Shown: positions 15,179-20,362 of the stretch, piece after piece
Layout of the letters: every line of letters begins with the position of its first letter
Position numbering within the stretch: the first letter of the stretch is position 1
Origin: EC70 sp018675395
GTDB taxonomy: Bacteria; Verrucomicrobiota; Verrucomicrobiia; Verrucomicrobiales; DEV007
NCBI GenBank assembly: GCA_018675395.1
Contig: JABGYE010000209.1
Coordinates: forward strand, 1-20,362
DNA length: 20,362 nucleotides
Reading direction: 5' to 3'
The notes under the pieces: generated by a model
Databases searched by the model: none
What the model was told of the DNA's origin: nothing
What the model saw: only the letters and a program-made list of their open reading frames with translations
Program-made: the position numbers and the translations under genes

Positions 15179-15802
15179 ATGTCTTCACAAACTGACATAC
15201 CGAGGAAATCGATTTATAGATTATCGATTTACCAGCGTTGCCTCGAGAGGCTCAGAGAGAATGGTCTTGAAACTGTTTCTTCTAATGCTCTGGCAAAAGC
15301 TGCTGGTGTGAAATCAACTCAGTTACGGAAAGACTTAGCGCATTTTGGGCAATTTGGAACTCGGGGACTAGGCTATAACGTTGAAGCATTGATTGAAGTT
15401 ATTACAGGAGTCTTAGGAACCAATAGTCTAGTACCTGTTATTTTAGTGGGAGTTGGTAATTTGGGCGCGGCGCTTCTAAGGTATAGCGGTTTTGTTAAAG
15501 AGGGATTTGAAATTTCTGCTGCTTTTGAAGCTGATCCGAATCGTGCCAAGTTAGTGAAGGCGAATGTGCCAGTAATGGATGCTTCCGTAATGGCTCAATA
15601 CGTTAATGAGAATAATGTTAAGATTGCTATCTTGGCTGTTCCTCCAGAAACAGCCCAAGAAGTGGCAAATAATCTCGTTCAGGTAGGAGTCCAAGCATTC
15701 CTTAATTTTTCTCCGACCGTATTGAAGACTCCCGATAATGTTATTGTCAATTCTGTTGATTTGGCTTTAGAGCTCGAGCATTTGAGCTACTTCGTGAAAT
15801 AG
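15179..15802 (+). CDS. rex: Redox-sensing transcriptional repressor Rex
   Basis: DNA-binding repressor that senses the NADH/NAD+ ratio and releases its operators when NADH rises, typically controlling fermentation and respiration genes. Residues 1-80 form the winged helix with the family signature STQLRKDLAHFGQFGTRGLGY at about 46-66. The Rossmann dinucleotide-binding motif GVGNLG is at 91-96, followed by the FEISAAFEADP strand. The C-terminal VNSVDLALELEHLSYF is the domain-swapped helix that locks the dimer. The length of 207 residues is normal. The start is ATG at 15179 with AGGT 5 bases before it. No obvious redox-metabolism target is adjacent, so Rex probably acts elsewhere in the genome; it is 106 bases upstream of the TonB-like gene on the same strand. 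Confidence 0.95.
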   Translation: MSSQTDIPRKSIYRLSIYQRCLERLRENGLETVSSNALAKAAGVKSTQLRKDLAHFGQFGTRGLGYNVEALIEVITGVLGTNSLVPVILVGVGNLGAALLRYSGFVKEGFEISAAFEADPNRAKLVKANVPVMDASVMAQYVNENNVKIAILAVPPETAQEVANNLVQVGVQAFLNFSPTVLKTPDNVIVNSVDLALELEHLSYFVK

Positions 15803-15835
15803 CCAGTGGGATTCGGACTTTACTTCGTTGATATG

Positions 15836-15845
15836 TTTCATGAAA
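15836..15845. repeat. 10-base perfect palindrome between rex and the tonB-like gene
   Basis: TTTCATGAAA is its own reverse complement and lies in the short rex-tonB spacer. It may be half of a regulator site, but no second copy was noticed, so it may be chance. Confidence 0.2.
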
Positions 15846-15870
15846 GGTGGCAATGTAGAGCAATAAGAGA

Positions 15871-15918
15871 ATGATGATTTCTGCTTATATGGAGAGTATT
15901 TATTTAGTGTGGTTCTGA
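15871..15918 (+). CDS. Possible 15-codon upstream ORF overlapping the tonB-like start
   Basis: ATG at 15871 opens a frame MMISAYMESIYLVWF whose TGA stop (15916-15918) shares a base with the ATG at 15918 of the next gene (TGATG). Such an arrangement allows termination-reinitiation. Purine-rich AAGAGA precedes the ATG directly, which is too close for a good ribosome-binding site on the first ATG but 3 bases before the second. A chance origin is quite possible. Confidence 0.2.
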   Translation: MMISAYMESIYLVWF

Positions 15919-17420
15919 TGATAATTAGGCAACAAATAAGATTTGCTGTCTTTGGGTCTGTTGTTTTGCATTTGCTTTTTGCTTTTGGAATTACAACGAT
16001 GCTTGCCTATAAGCGTTCTCTGCCGCCGGGTAATGATGATTTTAAGAATGCGTTGGATTTAGGTTCTGGTTATAGTTTATCTTCTTTTTCTGATTTTACA
16101 TATGCGTCCCGTGAGCTTGGTGAGCCAGTCCATGGTGGAGTGTCTATCGGTGGATCAGTTTGGTGGAAATGGAATGCACTAGAAGAGTGTGAGGTTGAAT
16201 TAAATGTGGATTCGATTGATTTTGAAGATGTGGTGGGAGTTTACAGGGGATCTATGATGGAAACTTTGGTCAAAGTTACATCTCGTCAAGAGGCGGAGAG
16301 TAAATCATTGGTGTTCTTTGCTGAGCCAGAAACTTTATATCATTTTGCAGTGGCCTCTACTCAGCCAGGTGTAGAGGGCTCGGTAGAATTGAAAATGGAT
16401 ATCAGAGGCGAGGAGGAAGAAGAATTAATAGTTTTGTTGCCGGAAATGTTTATCCGTGATGATCCAGATGACCTTAAAAAGGAAAAAGATTATATAAGGA
16501 CTGAATCCAATAGCCCTTCGACGGTTGCTCCCTCTAATACGGATTTAGAATCTGATCGCAATACTTTGGCTGCAAGTGATACGCAACCTTCTGATGAGGG
16601 AGAAGATAATGTTCCAAATATTGATGGGAGAGATCTTCCATTTGGGGACCTTGCCCAAAAGGATTATGTGGATGGAGAAGAAGAGGATGCGGACTTTCTA
16701 CCGATCCTCCCTCAATGGGCACCAGAGAAACAAATTAGTGTAAATTCTAACTCTGAGGAAAAGAATGATGAGAGTAGAAATGAAAGATCTGAGGCTGAAG
16801 AAGAACCGACCGAATTGTTTTCTGAAACTTTGATTAAGGAACCAGAAATCGAAGAAAAAGACCTCATCGAGGCGGAGTTAAACAAAAAAAACAGCAGTAA
16901 TAATTCTGATTCAAATGAGCTTCAAAAAAATAACGAATCTGAATTTATCGCCGAAGATAGCAAGGAATCTTTAGTGACTGAGGAATTAGATTCCTCGAAC
17001 CAATTAAATGAAAGGGTCCCTGTTCATGAGGAACAGAAAAAAGCCTTTCAGGTCCATTCACCTAAAAAAAAGAGCATTGGGAAATTAAGTAATCTTGGGA
17101 AGGCGGCTTTGGATGTGGAAGAAACGGTATTGGGCCATTACAAGAAGAAGGTCGATTTGGCGGTCCAGAAGAGTTGGCATCGCGCACGAACTGCCCATGC
17201 TGATTTTGTAAAATTTGGTTCTTTAAAGGTTAGATTTTGGGTTAATGAGAAGGGCGATATAGTTGATATTAGACTTCTTCGCAACGATGCTGATCCAGTT
17301 ATGGTTGATTTCTCGATTAGCGGTATACTCCGGGCAGATATTCCTCCTGTGCCAAGAGATCTCATTGAATTGACTCAGGACGGTAGGATGGAATTTGAGT
17401 ATGAGATTATTATATACTAA
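15918..17420 (+). CDS. TonB-like energy transducer with an extra N-terminal extracytoplasmic domain and acidic linker
   Basis: Inner-membrane protein expected to carry proton-motive energy to outer-membrane receptors with the ExbB/ExbD encoded directly after it. A short cytoplasmic start is followed by one membrane helix with the TonB signature Ser-x3-His (FGSVVLHLLF; Ser14 and His18 from this start). Next is a beta-rich domain, about residues 36-160: PGNDDFKNALDLG, GEPVHGG, GSVWWKWNA, then DVVGVYRG. This matches the pre-peptidase-type domain common in secreted Verrucomicrobia/Planctomycetes proteins. About 230 residues of Glu/Asp/Ser/Asn-rich linker follow. The last 93 residues (AVQKSWHRAR, KVRFWVNEKGDIVDIRLLRN) form a TonB-C/TolA-type domain. 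The start could instead be the GTG at 15909, which has GGAGAG 12 bases upstream; the ATG overlaps a small upstream ORF. TolA is the main alternative, but no tolB or pal is near. An A8 tract lies at 16884-16891. Confidence 0.8.
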   Translation: MIIRQQIRFAVFGSVVLHLLFAFGITTMLAYKRSLPPGNDDFKNALDLGSGYSLSSFSDFTYASRELGEPVHGGVSIGGSVWWKWNALEECEVELNVDSIDFEDVVGVYRGSMMETLVKVTSRQEAESKSLVFFAEPETLYHFAVASTQPGVEGSVELKMDIRGEEEEELIVLLPEMFIRDDPDDLKKEKDYIRTESNSPSTVAPSNTDLESDRNTLAASDTQPSDEGEDNVPNIDGRDLPFGDLAQKDYVDGEEEDADFLPILPQWAPEKQISVNSNSEEKNDESRNERSEAEEEPTELFSETLIKEPEIEEKDLIEAELNKKNSSNNSDSNELQKNNESEFIAEDSKESLVTEELDSSNQLNERVPVHEEQKKAFQVHSPKKKSIGKLSNLGKAALDVEETVLGHYKKKVDLAVQKSWHRARTAHADFVKFGSLKVRFWVNEKGDIVDIRLLRNDADPVMVDFSISGILRADIPPVPRDLIELTQDGRMEFEYEIIIY

Positions 17421-17428
17421 CTGAATAC

Positions 17429-18145
17429 ATGTATTACGTCGGCTTTATATCTGAATTACCAAATTCATTAAATTCTGTATACAAGTTTCTCATGGATGGA
17501 GGCGTCTTTATGTTTTGCCTTCTGTTACTGTCTTTTCTATCAGTGACTGTCATACTAATGAAGTTGATTTCCTTGAGGGAACAGCGAGTAGTGCCCAAAA
17601 AGGTTCAGGAAGCAATGAACGGAGCCCAGAAATACATTGAGACAGATAATGTTATAAATCTGGTCAATTGCTTGAAATCGAACCGGTCAGCTCTTTCTCG
17701 CATTGGCTTAGGCGTCATCGAAGGCGCTCCTTCGAGCCGTATAGAATCATCATCAACTGCCGAAGCGAGGGCACGAGAGGAGATTGTGGTTTTGGAAAGA
17801 GGAATTGCTCTTTTAGAGGTCGTGATAACGATTGCTCCTTTACTCGGTCTATTGGGAACCGTTTCGGGTCTCGTGGGGGTTTTTAGTAATATTGATGCTG
17901 AGGGATCTGGAAGCTCTCGTGTGCAAGTTTCTAGTGGTATTGCAGAAGCTTTAAATACAACAATAGCGGGCCTGGCTGTTGCTGTTCCTACAGTGATCGC
18001 ACACAGTTATTTTACAAAGAAATTAGAAAGAATGGGTGTTCGTATGGAGGTTCTCACCGACAATCTAATTTCAGCTTTCTATAAAAATCCCTCCGAAATA
18101 CTTTATTCTAAACTCAAAGGGTTAGTAGGGGACAAGGAAAAATAA
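17429..18145 (+). CDS. exbB: ExbB/TolQ/MotA-family proton channel protein
   Basis: Membrane subunit of the proton-driven motor that powers TonB. Three membrane segments are visible: about residues 25-48 (GGVFMFCLLLLSFLSVTVIL), 130-152 (VVITIAPLLGLLGTVSGLVGVF) and 172-195 (AEALNTTIAGLAVAVPTVIA). The APLLGLLGTVSG and ALNTTIAGLAVAVP motifs line the channel in this family and contain the conserved threonines. A charged cytoplasmic loop lies at about 48-125. The length of 238 residues is typical of ExbB. It starts 8 bases after the tonB-like stop with no Shine-Dalgarno sequence, so translation is probably coupled. Its position between a TonB-like and an ExbD gene favours ExbB over TolQ. Confidence 0.92.
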   Translation: MYYVGFISELPNSLNSVYKFLMDGGVFMFCLLLLSFLSVTVILMKLISLREQRVVPKKVQEAMNGAQKYIETDNVINLVNCLKSNRSALSRIGLGVIEGAPSSRIESSSTAEARAREEIVVLERGIALLEVVITIAPLLGLLGTVSGLVGVFSNIDAEGSGSSRVQVSSGIAEALNTTIAGLAVAVPTVIAHSYFTKKLERMGVRMEVLTDNLISAFYKNPSEILYSKLKGLVGDKEK

Positions 18146-18149
18146 GGAG
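18144..18149 (+). promoter_or_regulatory. AAGGAG overlapping the exbB stop codon
   Basis: A perfect AAGGAG overlaps the exbB TAA, but its 16-base distance to the exbD ATG at 18166 is longer than optimal. An in-frame TAA at 18154 excludes any closer exbD start, so the long spacing is real unless RNA folding brings the sites together. Confidence 0.4.
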
Positions 18150-18165
18150 TAAATAATTAGAGCTA

Positions 18166-18603
18166 ATGAATTTTGTTAGTAAGCGTTCTACTAGGCCCCT
18201 AGTCCCCATAGTTTCTCTAATTGATATTTTAGCGATTCTATTAATTTATTTCATACTCACTTCTGCCCCCAAAGAAGATAAGGCTTTTGCGAGTATTACT
18301 CTTCCTAAAGCGAGTTCTTTGGCTAAAAAGGTTGAAGCTGAATCAAGGATTGAACTTGCTCTTACTGCGGATTCTAAATTGATTCTTGGTTCGGAGGACG
18401 TTCCTCAAAATCAATTGGCAACGAGGCTTAAGCGTCTAAAGCAAGAACGGCCTGACCTTGGTCTAGAGCTCAGAGCTGATGAGAGGGCTCCACTTAAAAG
18501 TCTTGTTGCCGCATGGGATGCTTTGACTCGGGCCGGATATCCGGTTAAGGATGTTCCAGCACGCATTCTAATTGATAAACAGAATAATTCTACACAACCG
18601 TGA
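18166..18603 (+). CDS. exbD: ExbD/TolR-family biopolymer transport protein
   Basis: Single-span partner of ExbB. The N-terminal membrane helix is LVPIVSLIDILAILLIYFILTSAP (about residues 12-35), shown here only by position: it carries the essential proton-handling aspartate at Asp20 in SLIDIL. The remaining 110 residues form the periplasmic domain (ELALTADSKLILGSEDVP, then LGLELRADERAPLKSLVAAWDALTRAGY), which has the usual ExbD/TolR fold pattern. The length of 145 residues is normal. Its stop codon overlaps the start of def by four bases (18600-18603). It belongs to a tonB-like, exbB, exbD, def gene run, all on the plus strand. Confidence 0.92.
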   Translation: MNFVSKRSTRPLVPIVSLIDILAILLIYFILTSAPKEDKAFASITLPKASSLAKKVEAESRIELALTADSKLILGSEDVPQNQLATRLKRLKQERPDLGLELRADERAPLKSLVAAWDALTRAGYPVKDVPARILIDKQNNSTQP

Positions 18604-19157
18604 TTCGTGAAATTGTTATATTTGGTGATCCTGTATTGCGTAAAAAGTGTGATTTAGTTAAGGATTTCTCTGAGGATATTAACTCTTTGGTGGATGATAT
18701 GCTTGAAACAATGGTGTCTGCTGAGGGGATTGGCTTGGCTGCTCCGCAGATTGGCATTCCGATTCAATTGGCAGTCGTGGACGTTTCGCATGATCCAGAA
18801 TGCATTAGCTATTTGAGAGTAGATGGTAAGGACGTTGATCTTCTTGATATGATGCCCCTGATCTTTGTCAATCCGGAGCTCGAATTTGATGGTGAACAAG
18901 ATGTGATGAGTGAAGGGTGTCTGAGTTTTCCAGAAATACGCGGAGAAGTTACTAGGCCCTATGAAGTGAAAGCTAAAGTTCAACTAATGAATGGGAATGA
19001 AGTTACAATTGAGACGGACGGTTTGCTTTCACGAGCTATTCAGCATGAAACTGATCATTTAAATGGTGTTTTATTCATTGATCGGATGTCAGCTGCGACC
19101 AGAATTTCTCTGCGAGGGAAGGTTAAAAAAATGCAGCGTGAGTATGGGATGCGATGA
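18600..19157 (+). CDS. def: Peptide deformylase
   Basis: Removes the N-formyl group from nascent proteins; a cytoplasmic metal (iron or zinc) hydrolase normally essential in bacteria. All three family motifs are intact: EGIGLAAPQIG (42-52), EGCLS (105-109, metal-ligand Cys107) and HETDH (149-153, two metal-ligand histidines and the catalytic glutamate). The length of 185 residues suits a bacterial enzyme. A small insertion around residues 63-85 (SHDPECISYLRVDGKDVDLL) lengthens the segment after the first motif. It starts with GTG at 18600, forming a GTGA overlap with the exbD stop, so translation is coupled. Linkage of def to TonB-system genes rather than to fmt is unusual compared with Proteobacteria. 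Confidence 0.96.
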   Translation: MIREIVIFGDPVLRKKCDLVKDFSEDINSLVDDMLETMVSAEGIGLAAPQIGIPIQLAVVDVSHDPECISYLRVDGKDVDLLDMMPLIFVNPELEFDGEQDVMSEGCLSFPEIRGEVTRPYEVKAKVQLMNGNEVTIETDGLLSRAIQHETDHLNGVLFIDRMSAATRISLRGKVKKMQREYGMR

Positions 19158-19220
19158 AAGATTTTTTTATGAGATTTTGATTATTGAGTAATTTGCAGGT
19201 GAATATTCATTAAATCCCTA

Positions 19221-20362
19221 ATGGTTAAATTGATGGGCCCTTTGATTATAAAACTTTTGAGCCGGACATGGCTTTGCATCCCAGTATTTTGCGCGGGATT
19301 CTTTTTCATTGCACCGCAAGATGTCCAAGGAAAAGGAATTTTATCGAAACTTAAAAAAAGTTTTAAAGCTCGGATCAAAAAAGAAAGAAAACCTTCCAAG
19401 GCAATAAGCCCTCTTAAGCCAACGAGTATTTTATTTTTAGGAGATTCAATGAGCATGGGTGCTTTTGGTAATTCTTTTGATATGAAGCTGAGGGAGGCTG
19501 GATTTGAGGTGTATACATATGTTGCTGGTGGTGCAACTCCTTACTATTGGCTGAGTCGTTATGAGCCGATAGCCTCTGACATCGGATTTTGGGAAAAAAC
19601 TCCGAAAGTGGATAGGCGTCTGAAAGTTATAAAAGCAGTACCAAAGGTAGAGTCTTTAGTTGAAAATTGGAATCCCGATATCGTTGTTATTCAAACTGGA
19701 ACTAATTTATATTCGAGTTTGCTTTCAAAGCGTCGAGAAAGATCTGATAATATTGCAGTAGTCGAAGGGTTGTGCAGAGACATGGCAAAGGCAGCTGTGA
19801 GAGGAGGTAGACGCTGTTATTGGATTGCCCCACCTTCTTCTCATCCTGAACGATTTTCTTATGATCTTCAGGATGAAATGAGTAGCATAATGAATGATGC
19901 CGTCAGCCCCTTTGGACGAGTGTTCGATAGTCGAGAAGTAACTAAATTTGTTGATCCTTATCCGGAAACGGATGGCATTCATTATGGTCCGACAGAAGCG
20001 AAAGAATGGGCTCAACATGTGGTATCTGATTTTTTAATTTACGCGGGGGATGATGCTGTTGGTCGCCGAGCTTTAGATCCTGACGAGCCTTTTGGTGCCA
20101 AGAATGTTGAGGTCAAGAAGGCAATACCTGTGGACTCATCGACAATTGTTTGGGGTGAAATTGATGTCAATCTTCGCCTAAAAATTAAAACTGAAATTCC
20201 TAGGGTCAAAGCGGTCACTTACAGGAGTTGTCTGATTTTATATGAGTATGAGGTGCAAGAAGTGATGGAGGGCTACTATCCTTATGAAACTTTGCGAGTT
20301 GCTCATTATGGAGTATTTAATCGTAAGTACACAGCCAAATCGCGTTATCGATTGGGGTTTGA
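19221..20362 (+). CDS. SGNH/GDSL-type hydrolase with C-terminal extension, 3' end cut by window edge
   Basis: The frame is open from the ATG at 19221 to the last base, giving at least 380 residues. An N-terminal hydrophobic segment (about residues 6-31, SRTWLCIPVFCAGFFFIAP) is a signal peptide or anchor, then a Lys/Arg-rich stretch follows. The SGNH core begins at SILFLGDSMSMG with nucleophile Ser76. AGGATP holds the block II glycine, IQTGTNL the block III Asn162, and DGIHYGP the block V pair Asp251 and His254. All four catalytic elements are therefore present. After about residue 290 a further domain follows (YRSCLILYEYEVQEVMEGYY, then LRVAHYGVFNRKY), which is not part of the hydrolase fold and continues past the edge. 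Such proteins are often acyl esterases or O-acetyltransferase partners acting on surface polysaccharides; that is inference. It begins 63 bases after def and may share its transcript. Confidence 0.85.
   Translation, partial: MVKLMGPLIIKLLSRTWLCIPVFCAGFFFIAPQDVQGKGILSKLKKSFKARIKKERKPSKAISPLKPTSILFLGDSMSMGAFGNSFDMKLREAGFEVYTYVAGGATPYYWLSRYEPIASDIGFWEKTPKVDRRLKVIKAVPKVESLVENWNPDIVVIQTGTNLYSSLLSKRRERSDNIAVVEGLCRDMAKAAVRGGRRCYWIAPPSSHPERFSYDLQDEMSSIMNDAVSPFGRVFDSREVTKFVDPYPETDGIHYGPTEAKEWAQHVVSDFLIYAGDDAVGRRALDPDEPFGAKNVEVKKAIPVDSSTIVWGEIDVNLRLKIKTEIPRVKAVTYRSCLILYEYEVQEVMEGYYPYETLRVAHYGVFNRKYTAKSRYRLGF

Overview
The window looks like ordinary chromosomal DNA from a Gram-negative bacterium, most likely a marine member of the Verrucomicrobiota (Opitutae-like). 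This is an inference from several signs. The base composition is moderately AT-rich. There is a TonB-ExbB-ExbD set, and with it an outer membrane. The TonB-like protein carries a 'GNDDF...GEP.H.G...SVWWKW' domain of a type abundant in Verrucomicrobia and Planctomycetes. A Rex repressor sits beside small proteins that do not resemble proteobacterial families. Most starts lack a clear Shine-Dalgarno sequence. I see no tRNA, rRNA, CRISPR, insertion sequence or prophage.

Layout. 1-1059: pheA (chorismate mutase/prephenate dehydratase), cut at the left edge. 1309-7469: gltB and gltD, the two subunits of glutamate synthase. 7559-8110: a conserved-looking protein of unknown function. 8208-9521: xylA (xylose isomerase). 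9592-10344: an M50/site-2-protease-like membrane peptidase whose start codon lies inside a hairpin. 10376-11707: an M20 dipeptidase. Converging on these from the minus strand are 12812-13315 (a small exported protein with a faint SecD head-domain resemblance) and 11720-12775 (an M23 endopeptidase). 13316-13643 is AT-rich and non-coding except for a possible 13-codon ORF with the best ribosome-binding site in the window. Then come 13644-15038 (TPR protein), 15179-15802 (rex), 15918-17420 (TonB-like fusion), 17429-18145 (exbB), 18166-18603 (exbD), 18600-19157 (def), and an SGNH hydrolase from 19221 that runs off the right edge.

How the genes work together. PheA and GltBD belong to amino-acid and nitrogen assimilation; glutamate is the amino donor for the last step of phenylalanine synthesis. 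XylA starts xylose use, but no xylulokinase or transporter is near. TonB, ExbB and ExbD would form one proton-driven energy-transducing complex for outer-membrane transport. def is translationally coupled to exbD by a 4-base overlap. Rex would sense NADH/NAD+.

The most unusual item is the TonB-like protein. It has an intact TonB-type anchor (Ser-x3-His) and a TonB-like C-terminus, but between them it carries a beta-sandwich-like domain normally seen in secreted proteins and a long acidic linker in place of the usual Pro/Lys-rich one. I did not find a clearly new multi-gene system such as a defence island or biosynthetic cluster.
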